From the NCBI GenBank assembly GCA_020912385.1, contig CP087207.1:2480001-2544000 (forward strand): DNA of 64,000 bases, in the 5' to 3' direction. The first letter of the stretch is position 1; every line of letters starts with the position of its first letter. Origin of the DNA: Neofusicoccum parvum. Taxonomy: Eukaryota; Ascomycota; Dothideomycetes; Botryosphaeriales; Botryosphaeriaceae. Position numbers and translations under genes: made by a program. This document shows, piece by piece, positions 37,180-48,583 of this stretch. Under the pieces are notes generated by a model. The model saw only the letters and a list, made by a program, of their open reading frames with translations, was not told the origin of the DNA and did no database searches.

Positions 37180-38239
37180 TCGTATGGGTGAGGAGAAATA
37201 GAAGTTGCTCAAAATTGCTCCGCACTCGCTACGCCATCATTTTTCTTGTGGGTCTCGGGTGTGATCCATAGACTTTGCTCTGTGAATGGACGTGAAGGAG
37301 TCCTGTGAAGCGTTGGCCGTGAAAAGATGCACTAGCAGTCTAGACTGGAATGAGTTGCTGTAGTCTGTTAGTGATGTAAATCCAAACCATGCTCTTCTAT
37401 GAGCCAGGCAACTTGAGAGCGAAGGTCTGCTCGTATCTGATGCGTTGAAAGACGTCAGGATTGAAGGTGGTGGAAGTAGCTCGCCGGGTGTGGCTGCGGC
37501 GGGCAGCCATCGGATGTCGGCGCCGAAGCGTCGGCTGGTGGTCGCCACCATCGGATAGCGCACCTTTACCTTCTTGCTGCCAGCCTGCAGCTCCATCACA
37601 GCACCGTTTCCGTGCCACCGGCTTTTCCGAGCCCGCCAGCGACTCACGAAGCATTCGTCGCCTCGGCCGAGCCCTGCGCGCGAGGGGTCGGGACAGTGTC
37701 GAGACGCTGTGGCCTTTGACAGCAGCCTTCTCCACAAACCAAGCTTCAAGCAACACCAAGCATGCGCACGGATGCCGCCATGACGTTCAGCTGGCCCTCT
37801 CGGGCAGGAGGCTAGCCCGTTTCCCCCCGGTGCCTGGACGCTTCGAGATGCGGACCCACTGAGCTGTCGTTCTGCGGCGGCTCGGCCCCGATTTCTCTCG
37901 AGAGCGTGGCCTCATCTTCAACGGATCATGGACCGGCTGCCAGGGGCACACCGACACCGCATTGGACGATCCCACCTCCCTGCTGGAGATCGGGCCGCAC
38001 CGGGACATCATTGAGAGCGAAGCTTTGCCTGCCCATCCGGGCCGATCCCGCACGCAGAGCTCTCTCCGTGGCTGCGTCACTCAACTTCTCTCGTGACTGC
38101 GGTAATTCCTCCACAGCGGAGGCCAGCCAACCCCTCAACCCTTCGTACGAGCCCCGCGAGCGAGCAGCGAAGCGCGAGGTATCGAGATGCGGCCAACGTT
38201 GCAACAACTTCGTCCCCGATCCGCCATGTAGTCGACGCA

Positions 38240-38247
38240 TATAAATA
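38240..38247 (+). promoter_or_regulatory. TATA box of the decarboxylase gene
   Basis: TATAAATA about 120 bp upstream of the ATG at 38367, a good match to the consensus at a usual distance. Confidence 0.6.
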
Positions 38248-38366
38248 CGCTCTTCTGGAGGGCCTTCCAGCAGCATCAACACTCAGCACCGCCTTCCAAG
38301 AATCCCTTCAGGACTTCAAATACTCACGCTACCAAAGCAGCCGCATCCCTACCAGCAATCGCCAAA

Positions 38367-39431
38367 ATGCTCGGAAAGATCGCCCTCGAGGAAGCCTACG
38401 AGATGACTGGCTTGGAGGCTAAGTCGATGCGGGAGGCGAAGCTCTACATCCACCCCAACGACCGCGAACGTTACATGCGCCAGATCTCCGACATCAACGA
38501 CGAGCGTGTTCGTCTCGCTGACGCCCATGGCATTGGCTACACCATTGTCTCCCTGACCGTCCCCGGCATCCAGGGTATCTCCGACAAGGCCGAGGCCGAG
38601 AGGAGAGCCACCGAGGTCAACAACTGGGTCGCTGAGAAGGTCAAGACTCAGCCCAAGAAGCTGGGCGCCTTCGCCTGCCTGTCTATGCACGACCCCGTCC
38701 AGGCCGGCCAGGAACTCCGCCGCTGTGTCAAGGAGCTCGGCTTCCACGGCGCTCTTGTCTGCGACTTCCAGCACGCCGGCCCTGACGGCGAGACCTACCT
38801 CTTCTACGACGCGCCCGAGTACGACGCCTTCTGGAAGGTTTGCCAAGAGCTCGATGTGCCTCTCTACATCCACCCCGCTGCGCCTTCCGGCGTCGTCTAT
38901 GAGAAGCTGTATGCCCAGCGCAAGTTCCTCGTCGGCCCGCCGCTCAGCTTCGCGAACGCCGTCAGCCTGCACCTGATGGGCATGATCAGTAACGGCGTCT
39001 TCGACCGCAACCCGAACCTCAAGATCATCGTCGGTCACCTTGGCGAGCACCTGCCCTTCGACTTCTGGCGCATCAACCACTGGCTCGAGGATGTTGAGAG
39101 GCCGCTCGCCAAGGAGCAGGGTTACAACCGCATCTGCCAGAAGACCATCTACGACTACTTCAAGAAGAACATCTGGGTCACCACCAGCGGTCACTTCAGC
39201 ACCCACACTTTGGAGTACGTCGTCCGGGAGATTGGTGCCGAGAGGATCTTGTTCAGTGTCGACTACCCCTATGAGACGATCGAGAACTGCTGCGCTTGGT
39301 ACGATGGCAAGGCTAAGGAGGTTATTGAGGCTGTGGGTGGTATTGAGAACTACAAGAAGATTGGCCGTGAGAACGCCAAGAAGCTTCTTCGCATCACCGA
39401 CTACCACGACGCTGATGCCCCTGTCAACTGA
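38367..39431 (+). CDS. Amidohydrolase-family decarboxylase (2,3-dihydroxybenzoate / gamma-resorcylate decarboxylase type)
   Basis: Single exon, 354 residues. Members of this amidohydrolase-2 subfamily remove, reversibly, the carboxyl group of ortho-hydroxybenzoates such as 2,3-dihydroxybenzoate, gamma-resorcylate or salicylate, using a divalent metal in a TIM barrel. The start MLGKIALEEA matches fungal 2,3-DHBA decarboxylases, with metal-ligand E8. Other expected active-site positions are H169 (PLYIHPAAP), H224 (IVGHLGEH) and the metal-binding D299 (ILFSVDYPYE). There is no signal peptide or targeting motif, so it is probably cytosolic. Length and order of motifs are normal. Strong codon bias and the TATA box at 38240 suggest good expression. 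The exact substrate cannot be told from sequence. Confidence 0.93.
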   Translation: MLGKIALEEAYEMTGLEAKSMREAKLYIHPNDRERYMRQISDINDERVRLADAHGIGYTIVSLTVPGIQGISDKAEAERRATEVNNWVAEKVKTQPKKLGAFACLSMHDPVQAGQELRRCVKELGFHGALVCDFQHAGPDGETYLFYDAPEYDAFWKVCQELDVPLYIHPAAPSGVVYEKLYAQRKFLVGPPLSFANAVSLHLMGMISNGVFDRNPNLKIIVGHLGEHLPFDFWRINHWLEDVERPLAKEQGYNRICQKTIYDYFKKNIWVTTSGHFSTHTLEYVVREIGAERILFSVDYPYETIENCCAWYDGKAKEVIEAVGGIENYKKIGRENAKKLLRITDYHDADAPVN

Positions 39432-39659
39432 AATCATTGTTTTCTCCTGTAAATAATTTGTTGTATAGCACTTGATTTTACCATTCTGAATACTATCATC
39501 TCGGCCGTCACATGTTCTGTCATTCCCACCTTACCAAAGCAACTAATCATGCAATCTCTTTCCATCATCTTCAACAGCTGCCATGTGAACGAGCGTAGAG
39601 TAAGCGCGCAACAGAAACGCGAAACACATCCTGACTCTTTCTCCCAACAAGGACGATAC

Positions 39660-40530
39660 TCAGCCATTGAAACTGCAGTGGACGTGGTCCCTGTACCAAA
39701 TTAGCAAATCTCCAAAGTGAAAGCAATGCAGCACTTCCTTCAGATACATACCAATGATTCGCAGTCACACTTCCCCTATCTTCCATCTTCCGCCACTGTC
39801 CCCAAGGCTTGACCCCATCGCGACTCGGATTCCAGATCCTCTGACCCCAGATGACGTACTTCAAGTCCAAACTCTTCCTGTGATTCATCACCCACTCCGC
39901 AATCGCCTTACCGGCATCAGTCTTGACCTACACACTCCACGCATCAGCATCTCTTCAAAACATATCTCGCAAAACCAGGGCTTCCACTAAAAAAAGAGGA
40001 ACGATAGAAAAAAAACTCACCCCCGCCTTCTCAGAGCACATCAAATCCACCGCCAACCCGCAGCAATGATCGCTCCCGCCCCCACCGCACGCGCACCCCT
40101 CCCTCACGCACCCAATCTCCCTCACCTTCCCCTCATTCGCGGCCACGATCGCCCTCGCCCCATCAACCGACACCTTCCTGCACGCCCCGACGCTCGGCAC
40201 ATCCGGAGCCGGGAACCCACTCCCACTCCCGCGGCCGATGCAGCACTTGAAGTTGTCCGGGCCGGGGCAGAGGTTGGGCTGGGACGTGCCGGTGCAGGCG
40301 GAGGTGAACTTGCAGGTGCCGCCGTTGCCGCAGGTCGCTTTGCTGCAGCATTTCACGTCGGCCGGGTCGTTCGGGCAGGCGTCGTTGATGGTGGTGCCGC
40401 CGCTGGCGGTGCAGGCGGACGTCTCGAGGCAGACGCCTGTGGATTTGTTGGGGCCGCAGGGGTCGTTGAGGGCGGCGTGGGTGAGGGGGAGGGAGAAGAG
40501 GAGGGGGAGGAGGAGGTGGGGGACGTGCAT
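39660..40530 (-). CDS. Secreted cysteine-rich M15-like putative metallopeptidase
   Basis: Three exons (40021-40530, 39752-39927, 39660-39690), 238 residues; the third exon encodes only the last ten residues. A signal peptide (about 19 residues, MHVPHLLLPLLFSLPLTHA) precedes a Cys-rich N-terminal module with paired-cysteine ends (DVKCC, CPGPDNFKCC), a layout I know from other fungal secreted hydrolases. The C-terminal half has HCCGLAVD (H155, D162), which fits the HxxGxAxD zinc motif of the M15/VanY D,D-carboxypeptidase superfamily, and the very end gives NHWDHVHCSF (H231, H233), the position of the third zinc ligand. I infer a zinc hydrolase that may cut peptidoglycan peptides. Fungi lack peptidoglycan, so bacterial walls would be the target; this is untested. 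TATAAAG lies about 120 bp upstream. Confidence 0.8.
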
Positions 40531-41798
40531 TTTGGTGGTGGGGAGAGGTTTTGGATTGGGCAATTGGGTCGGTGGTGGTTGTTGTGGTGGTGGTGGTGGT
40601 GCGAGTGATGGTGGTAGAGGGTTGGGGATCCGTTTGGGACTGGCTTTATACTTGTTCTGGTTGATCTGGAGGGTGTGGTGGGTTGAGAGAAGCTGCGAGG
40701 TTGTGGGAAGATTGCATGCCGCATGACGGAATAGCTGAACACTCCTGCTAGCGATGCTTTACGCCACCGCTCAGCTGCGAAAATTCGTGAGAGGTGTTGA
40801 GAAACAGCTAAGGATATTTTATCACAACGAAGCCTCGGAGGACGGGAGCCACTGCTAGTGTTTGCTTTCCCATCGCCGTTCGAGGTAGAGCTGCTGTAGC
40901 AGGAGCGCATGCCATTGCTTTCTGTACGACAGCATACGTCTGTGGCTCTGCAAGCAGGATCAATTACCAACCGGTGGAAAGATGTTGCTCCTCGTATTCG
41001 TCTCTTAAAACAACCTTTCTTGGGATACTTCCTTGTTGGTGGCACTCAGCTTCCAGCTATGCCAAGCTTTGTGTAGTGCTCACCGCTCTTGATTCATTCA
41101 ATTTTTAGACCCCAGGCATCAGAGACACTACCACAACGAGTGAGTACTGCAGACACTCAAATTCCATACGCGCATTAACTCCAAAGTATGCGGCAGTGGA
41201 TATGCATCGCTGCCAATGGTGGAGGCGACGCATCAAGACGCAAGCCCATCTAAGCAAGAAACGTGGCTTGCAGGAGACATTCAGCTAGACTTCTTGGCGC
41301 CATCAGTTGACGTTGGGTGTGGTACAAAGACTGTTGAAGTGACAGGTCGGCCGGTCGGCAAGCCGTGGGCCCGACATTCTTTGTCTCAGTGGCAGACCGG
41401 TAGATCGGCCAGGAAAGGACCCGATGCAGATGCATTTGGAGCCGACAGTCACTTGGGATGGCTTTTTCGTTAAATTTGGTTTCATTGAAAGACTTGAGGA
41501 TGCGGCAAGCCGATGTGAAGTAGACTTTTAGTGTAAAACCAAGAGACGGGCTTCCAGAAATTGGTAAATACAGTTCAGCAAATCATCAGGGGTTATAGAA
41601 TACATACAAACCGGGTCACGCCTGAAAACGGCGGAGAAGGAAGAGACCTACTGTTTCAAAGAAGGAACAAACTACCCATAGCACGTAGCAACGGTCCTTT
41701 CAGCTTCAAGCACTGTACTCCTTTTGTGTCCCATAGAATCGGAGACCCCTCCGAGAAGGTGGCAGCCAAGACTCAGCTCCTCACTTTCACCCATCAAA
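40531..41798. other. Intergenic region
   Basis: About 1.3 kb. It contains a GGT/GTT-rich microsatellite at about 40571-40600 next to the M15-like gene, and the 3' UTR of the DUF1772 gene. No gene seen. Confidence 0.5.
40644..40650 (-). promoter_or_regulatory. TATA box of the M15-like gene
   Basis: TATAAAG on the minus strand about 115-120 bp upstream of the ATG at 40530. Confidence 0.5.
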
Positions 41799-42469
41799 TC
41801 ACCGCCTGTATCTAATGACATCGACTCTGCCCAGTGTGGCCCAGACGCTGCAGGCAGCTCCAGCGAAGCCAAGGACGGCACGACCCAGGTTGATTGTAGC
41901 CCATTTATCAACCAGGACGTGGGTGGTCTCTTCCTTCGCAACGCCCACCTCAACAGCCGTGTCCGTGATGCTCGTTGTAGCAAAGGATTCAGCCTTCGCG
42001 AGCAAGGCCTCATCGGTGGGTCTCAGGAAGATAAAGCTGTAGGGTATCTTGGCGAAGTAGAGGAGAGCGGCGGCTGTGTACAGCTTGCGCGGGGTGCTGT
42101 CTGGAGCCTCTGTGGGGAAGCGTCAGCAAGAGACAGGGACTTGTGGTGGCACAATGCGTACCTCTTGACGCCAACCAGGCAAATAACGATATGGAGGCGG
42201 CAATTGAGGGCAGAGACACCTTCATGCCAATGTTGCGGGCTTTCAGCCACTGGCGGGCGAGCAGCGGAGCGGGGGCGTCAAGCAAGCTGGGGACCAGCTG
42301 GAATGAGGCAGCAGCCGTTTGCCCTAGAAGCCGGTGAGCGGACGGTGGTAAAGTCGCGCCGTTGCGGAGGCATACCGCACATGAACGCCGATGCCGTGAT
42401 TCCGACGGCCTGGGAGAGGCGAATGGTGACGGGAACGGGCTCGAGGAAGACAGGCAGCGGGGGCGTCAT
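41799..42469 (-). CDS. DUF1772 (anthrone-oxygenase-like) membrane protein
   Basis: Three exons (42376-42469, 42162-42323, 41799-42109), 188 residues, introns 52 bp each. The joined product has the DUF1772 layout: RLSQAVGITASAFMCG in the first helix, QLVPSLLDAPAPLLARQW, a second helix around SIAASISLFAWLAS, a third around YTAAALLYFAKIPYSF, the PTDEAL motif, then WATINLGRAVLGFAGAACSV as the last helix. The family includes noranthrone monooxygenases of aromatic polyketide pathways, but many members occur alone and have no known role. No polyketide synthase is in the window, so a pathway role is not supported. The conserved arginine after the last cytosolic loop (LGR) is kept. Confidence 0.85.
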
Positions 42470-43163
42470 GGTGCTGTGGTGTGCTGCCGGACTGCTTGAA
42501 CTGTGTTGTTAGAAGCTAGGAGCTCAGGCAGGCTTTCGATGGTACGTGTGGAGTGCGCGGAGGTGATGCGGAGTCGTCAGATGGCTGATGTGGTTCGACC
42601 AGCTCCCTTGCCGGCACGTCGCGTGCATCGCTCGGGAAGCAACGGGCAGTCGCGGTGCGTTCGGCAAGCGCCGGCTCTGGCACCTGCACTGCATGCTGTT
42701 CCTTCCCTGCGAGCCCTGGCACTGGGAAAGAGCTGCGGCGCTGTTCTCGAGCTGCTGCCTCTTTGGCCGTGGAGGTGACGGAGGGTCCGGGTTCAGAGCT
42801 CAGAGCTCAGAGCTCAAAGCTCAGCCGCCGCCCCGCCCCACGCTCGGACGCGCTGCGTCTCCGCAATCCCGCTTTCTCCACTCAACACCACCGCCCGACC
42901 CACGACACTATTCCTCTTCCTCTCCAAGCCCACCAGCCAGCTGCGCCCTCCGTCGACCCCGCTTTGTGTCGCTGCTGCCCGCTCGTTCGCCATGCCTCAG
43001 CCCGCCCTGTATGGCTGTGGTTGAAGCCGATGACGTCGATCGCCCCTTCCACTTCTGTCATGTCAAGTGCACAGCTGCAGCCGCCATGCAGTACCTTCCT
43101 GTTCCTCGTTTTCCTTGCACCGGGAAGTTCTTCTTCTTCTTGTCGGCATGCTACTGTCTCACC
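42470..43163. other. Divergent promoter region DUF1772 / six-hairpin gene
   Basis: About 700 bp. It holds a 7-bp tandem CAGAGCT (three exact units plus CAAAGCT) at about 42795-42823. ATGs at 43011 and 43086 are in frame with the gene that follows. Confidence 0.5.
42795..42823. repeat. CAGAGCT heptamer tandem repeat
   Basis: Three exact CAGAGCT units and one CAAAGCT in a row. Each unit boundary creates a GAGCTC palindrome. Confidence 0.8.
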
Positions 43164-45747
43164 ATGTTGGGCCTCATTTACTTCTGCCTGAATGCACTTG
43201 CTCTATCTGCCCACGTTGCGCCCACAGCGGCACAAGCACCATCCACACATTGTTCTAGTCGTGCCAATGCTACCTTCCTCCACTTGAGTGATCCGCCCTA
43301 CGAAAACTACTTTTTCTCCGACTGCGACAGCAGTACTCAAGTTGTTGTCACCAGTCCTCTTCCAGACAGCAATCTGACCGTCATTGGTCCGCGCTTACTG
43401 GTTCAAGTTCCCACCCAATTTGCTAGGATCCGAGCTGACGTTCTCCCAGATAGCATGGCCAGCTGGAAACAGCGGCGCTGTTGTATTCTTCTCTCCTGCC
43501 GACGGTCTCAATGGAACCCTTGCCATCACTCTGCAGAATCTGACCGACAGCCAGCGCGCTCTTGACCCGGTCTACCGTCCTGCTGCAGACCCCGAAACCA
43601 ATCCTCAGGTCGGAGTCGTCGGTCTCCTATCACTCAACACGTCTGCTGTCCTGGAAACTGCTATCCTCGGCAGCATCCGAACCATCCGTGACTTCACTGA
43701 GGGCCCAAGCATCCTCGTTCCGTCTATTCAGAATGCTAATCAGATTGTCGACGATCGTGCTGGTGGAGCCTCTATTAGCAGGCTCTGGCTTGACAATGAG
43801 ACGACCACGTTTCTTACCTTCAAGCCTGACCAGGAAAACGGGGGCTCCCCCGTTTCCATCAGCAATCGTACCATTCGTTTCGAACCTGGCAACTACTCGT
43901 TCAGCGCGTCGTTTGATTACCCGCAACTGGACCAGCTCAGCACTCAGGAGGTCCTCAACACCGCCTCTCAGTCTCTGACATCGCAAAGTCCCGAACAAGT
44001 GGATTCCTTGGCCTTTCTTTCCTACACTGACAAGCTTCTTGCCGGCGCCTGGCGTTTCTTGACCTACTTCGGCCGCGACAGCATGATTTCTCTATTGCTT
44101 CTCCAACCAATCCTCAGCGAGGGAGAAGACAGCGCCGTTGAAGCTGTCATCAGTGCGGTTCTTGAGCGGATAAACCGCACTGACGGCAGTGTTTGTCACG
44201 AGGAGACCATCGGCGACTACGCCACGTACCTCAATCTGCAACAAAACATCTCGAGCACTGCACCACAGTATGATTACAAGATGATTGATACAGACTTTTT
44301 CCTTCCAGTTGTCATGCACGAGTACTTTGTTCGAACTGCAACTGGCCGCGGTCGGAAGGACGCATTCTTCTCCACAAACGCAACGGTGGATCCGGAAAAT
44401 CGAGGGCTTGATTATGAAACTCTTGCTCTTGTTAGCGCTGAGAAAATCATGAACATATCAGCTTCTTTTGCGTCTGAAGGTGGTCAGGTGAAAGAGAATC
44501 TTATCCACCTGAAGGATGGCCAGGTCGTGGGACAATGGCGGGACAGCACGTACGGCATTGGCGGGGGACGAATTCCATACGATGTCAACACCGCGCTGGT
44601 TCCTGCTGCTCTGAGAGCGATTGCTGCCTTGTCTTCTGAAGGCTTCTTTCCCAGCCATATCGACTGGAGTGATACTGCGAGTCAGTATGCGCAGGTCTGG
44701 GAGGATGAGACATTGAGCTTTTTTGAAGTCTGTTCTCCAGGAGTGTAGAGCTGAACGATGCTGATCAGTAATCCAGGTCGAAATCGCAGCAGAAGAAGCG
44801 CAAGCTTTAGTACGGTCATACGTTGACGAGTCTGGCTTCGCAGGACCCGCAAATGTGGAGAAGATCACTGCCGACATCCGCTTCCATGGTCTGGCTCTGG
44901 ATGGAGGCAATAATCAGTCGGTCGTAAAGATTATGAATACGGACGATTGCTTTAGGCTCTTCCTCCTTAATACCACCAACCAGACACAGTTGGCCTCATT
45001 CCTGGACCAGACGGCTGAAAATATTCTGCAACCTTTTCCAGTCGGTCTCTCCACGTCCGTCGGCGTTTTTGTTGCGAACCCTGCATATGGAGGTGATCCC
45101 GTGTAAGTGATGCTGCATGCAACACCTCTCCTGGGGGAGTGTTTTGGTAATGTTTCATCACATTGGAGTCGAACGTATGTCCGGATGATGATGCCTTATT
45201 TCCGTAACAGGCTTTTGAATCCGAACGAATGCTTCAACTCTTTTCACGTGATGTCCCTGCTATGGCACTCCGCCACCCCCTTGGCTATGGTCGCCTACTG
45301 ACCTACCTCTGCAGTTATGCCGCAAACTTCACGAATAATGCCTACCACGGGACAGTAGTGTGGAGTTGGCAGCTCTCAATGCTGGCAGCTGGTCTTGAGC
45401 GCCAGCTTGATCGTTGCAATTCCGAACACGAACCCGATTTCTGCGATGACGTGGTTATTTATCCCAAACTGCGTCAAGCTTACAACCACCTGTGGGACTT
45501 GATAAATATGAACAGTGCGTATCTCAGCAGCGAGGTTTGGAGTTGGGTGTACAGCGGAGATGACTTTGTATACACTCCTCTGGGAGCTTTACCGCCGCCA
45601 CCCGGACAGAGTCCAACCGGTCAGTCTTCTCTATTCTGGAAACTGGAAAGATGAGGACGGTGCTGATCCACATGTTTAGAGAGCAACATTAGACAGCTTT
45701 GGAGCTTGACGTTCCTGTCCGTAAAGAGGAACGAGGCGCTCCGATAA
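43164..45747 (+). CDS. Six-hairpin glycosidase-like protein, probably extracellular
   Basis: Exons 43164-43400, 43450-44727, 44777-45102, 45315-45619 and 45680-45747 give 737 residues with all phases closed. The start is a choice: the ATG at 43164 gives a neat signal peptide (MLGLIYFCLNALALSAHV), while in-frame ATGs at 43086 and 43011 would make a signal anchor. Visible features are AWPAGNSGAVVFF, LTYFGRDSMISLL (as in glycogen-debranching-like (alpha/alpha)6 barrels), GSVCHEETIGDYA, DTDFFLPVV, IGGGRIPYDVNTALVPAALR and YHGTVVWSWQ near the end. Many N-glycosylation sequons support export. I infer a sugar-active enzyme of the six-hairpin superfamily; specificity is unknown. The fourth intron (45103-45314, 212 bp) is unusually long and its middle is open in one frame; a splice at 45211 is an alternative. 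Introns 1 and 2 use weak donors (GTTCAA, GTCTGT). Confidence 0.75.
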
Positions 45748-46709
45748 CTCCGAGTGGTTGTTACCCTAAGGCCTTTTCCTCCTTCTATTGAGTAGATCTC
45801 CTTGGGCGCCTACCAATTACGTCTTTAGCTGCGTACGTCCCAATGGATCGCCTTGCTCTCGCCAAGAAAGGGGTTCATCGCTGGTGTCATGTGTGTGCTT
45901 CGTGCAGTCGGTGAATACGGCCGGGGAAACAGTCTGTTGACCGAATACCGCGAAGCTCTGTCTTTTGGCAGGTAAGTGTATGTTTTGCAGCACTTGTCTT
46001 AGACAACGCAAGACTATTGGTGGATTGACTAGTAGACACGTGCGAGCACTATACGAAGCGCCCGGAAATAAACCATTCGTTCGAACCGTCCTTCTGTGCT
46101 TGCTGGAGTAGGCAGGGCGACCCGACGGTCCATCTAAGCGTTCGCTACTGCTCCACATGAACTCGATCGAATCTCCCTATACATACACAACGGTCTCCAC
46201 TGCGGCGCCCAATCGACACGGCTCCGTTTCGTGGGATGGCCGGACTAATCTATTTCAGGCCCACCAAGCCCCATCTCCTTGAAACACAAATCCACATTGC
46301 GCCAAGCCAGCGGACAGACCCTGGACTGGCCAACACCTGTTTCCCCAAACACGCTTTTCCTTCCCGCAAAGGCATGTTCCGCTCCGCTGCTACACCATCA
46401 CCTCTTGGCGTTTGTAAAGATGCGCCTCGCGGCACACCACGCCGTATTCTCAATGATCGGCAAGCGACAGCAGCACGCCATCAATCGTAGATTCTCACCC
46501 GTTCTCGGATCTCTTGATTAATCGTATTCGACATGCGGAGCCGAGCGTTTGTATAAAAGCGTTCAACGCCCGCCTTGGCTGGAGAAGCAGCAGGTCCAGG
46601 ACAAGACTCGTCTCTCAACCCAACACAACACATTCCTTTTGAGCTAGTCTCAAAGCCTCTCATTCAATACACATTCGTTTCTTGTGCATACGGCGAAATA
46701 GCAAAAAAG
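45748..46709. other. Intergenic region and promoter of the HExxH gene
   Basis: About 960 bp. Contains TATAAAA at 46552. A minus frame at 45817-46158 has no domains. A GGTTCGA-like B-box at about 46076 on the minus strand has no matching acceptor stem, so no tRNA is called. Confidence 0.5.
46552..46558 (+). promoter_or_regulatory. TATA box of the HExxH secreted protein gene
   Basis: TATAAAA about 150 bp upstream of the ATG at 46710, the strongest TATA box in the window. Confidence 0.6.
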
Positions 46710-47737
46710 ATGAAGACCACCACCGCCCTCTCCATCCTGGCCACCCTGGCCGCCACCGCGCAGGCGCACCCCCACCACCTCTCCGCCCGCCAGCAGGGTG
46801 GCAGCAAGGAGGCCGCCGCCCAGTTCGGCACCTGCAGCTTCGACAGGACGACCGCCTTCACCACGCCGGGTGCCTCCAACCCGCCCGTCTCCCGTCGCCA
46901 GACGTCGTCCACCAACTCGTCCAGCACGTGGTCGCCGCCGTCCTCCATGTCCGCCGCGCTTGACAGCGTGTGGGAGCACGAGATGAGCACCTACGGCGGT
47001 GACCCCTTGACCTTCAAGAACTACGGGTACGTTCCGTCCCCTGTCCCCCTGATGCCCCGTTTTTTCTTTACTGACAGCGCCGCAGCTACGACCAGATCAT
47101 GGAGACCAAGGGCAACATCCAGTACTGCGTCCGCTGGGACAGCACCAAGTCGGTCACGGCGGCCCAGCGCGCCTCCATCGCCACGGCGCTCCAGAAGCAG
47201 TTCACCAAGTGGGTCGACGCGGCGCTCAAGGGCTTCGACGGATTTCCGTACGAAGAGGTCAAGGTGTCTGTCGTGGGATGGGCGACCAACAACACGGCGC
47301 TGCTCGAGGGCGCCAGCGCGGACGGCGTGACGGTGTACAGCTCGACGGCCGACGACGCGGGCATCCCGGAGTGCGACCCGGCCTGCGGCCGCGCGATCCA
47401 CTACGCCGACGGCGACTACAGCGGCTGCGCGGGCGGCGACGCGGCCCGCTACGACGTGTCGCTCTGGCTCACCGACGGCCTGGACGGCGGCTTCGGCGGC
47501 GACTGGGGCCAGCAGGTCGGCACCGACTACATGCTCGACAACCTCGACGCCGAGAACATCCACATCCTGCTGCACGAGATGGGCCACACCCTCGCCCTCG
47601 ACGACTTCTACGACTGGACCCCCGAGGGCCAGAGCGCCTTCATCATGCTGGCCGGCAGCGCCATGGAGATCACCGAGTTCGACGCCTGGATGGCCAGGGA
47701 TTGGTGGAGGCACATCAAGTCGAGGTACAGCCTCTAG
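46710..47737 (+). CDS. Secreted zinc-metalloprotease-like protein (HExxH)
   Basis: Two exons (46710-47026 and 47086-47737), 322 residues. A signal peptide (about 19 residues, MKTTTALSILATLAATAQA) is followed by a pro-region containing two dibasic or monobasic processing candidates (SARQ, SRRQ). The C-terminal half carries HEMGH at 269-273 in the context LLHEMGHTLALDDFYDW, the zincin consensus with two zinc histidines and the catalytic glutamate. The third ligand is not obvious; D278, D279 or D282 are candidates, which would resemble aspzincins, but the GTxDxxYG motif of deuterolysin is absent. Eight cysteines or fewer occur, including the pair CDPAC. Family assignment below zincin level is not possible by eye. 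Confidence 0.8.
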
Positions 47738-48583
47738 ATCTCTATGATCTTGTAAAAAAAACATTCCATGCCTTTCAGGAACGTCGGTGGGGATTGGTCG
47801 AAAAAAAAAAGCCTTCGGCGCCTTATATATATGCTTAGCCGACCTGCTGCTCTGAGAGCCTTTCTACTGTCAATATTATAAAAGTGTTGGTTGAGAGCGT
47901 TTTTTGAGAGCAACGTGAATTGTGAAGTTTGGACGGCGTTAGGAAGCTTCCTAAATAGGTCGAGGAGACGGAGCAAGTCGTGAAAATGCACAGTTGAAGC
48001 AAGCAATCCATCGAGACAGGTATAAAACTCCCTATGCAATTACCCCGCTGCTGCGGCGCTGATCACTAATCACAACGGATTCAAAGGGTATTGGTATGAC
48101 CGGTCGTCAATTGACTATCTACACATTTCCCATCATTACTAAATCAAATAACTCCAGGACAGCGCCATCCGACCCTCATCCCGTTACGGTATCCTCCGAT
48201 GGAAACTTTTAAACGAAAAACATAAAACGTAGCTAGCTATCCTACGCCGTCATGATGCCTTCGTGGCTGATTGTCTTTATGTTTCAAAAACCTTGTGTGA
48301 TGCGCTTCCATGAAAATGATGAGTTTTCTTGAATAAACCTAAAAGGGGGAAGTTTAGAAGTGAAAAAAAGGGCTAAGAAGAACTGGAATCGAAATGTTTG
48401 GGGTATTTTGAATAGCGACAAATTTAGTGTTGGCAAACGAAGAATGAGGCGAAACCAAGATAAAAGCAAGATCAGGCGGGCGTCGGTTCCGTTGTGTGGT
48501 TTCAAGGACAAAGCTGATGGCTCATATGTTGTTGATGTTGGGTGGAAAAGAGAGCTTAGAATAAGGGGGTGCAGCAGGCACAC
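47738..48583. other. Convergent intergenic region
   Basis: About 850 bp of AT-rich 3' flank between the HExxH gene and the kinase gene. No gene seen. Confidence 0.6.

Larger units (their letters stand above)
36370..38366. other. Intergenic region with inverted repeat and degenerate MITE
   Basis: About 2 kb. It holds an inverted repeat at 36788-36893, a degenerate TIR element at about 37094-37179 and the promoter of the decarboxylase (TATAAATA at 38240). Frames such as 37237-37749 (minus) and 37461-37862 (plus) overlap on opposite strands and have no domains, so I do not call them. Confidence 0.5.

Noticed and set aside
41724..42512. 262-codon plus-strand frame
   Set aside because: It is antisense to the spliced DUF1772 gene, whose three exons have clear family similarity.
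45211..45314. Coding exon inside intron 4 of the six-hairpin gene
   Set aside because: The stretch is open, but using it needs a GTGTAA donor in place of GTAAGT, while a GTAAGT donor with the CTGAC/CTGCAG acceptor at 45314 keeps the phase.
46000..46110. GGTTCGAAC B-box-like sequence on the minus strand
   Set aside because: No acceptor or anticodon stem can be folded around it, so it is not a tRNA.
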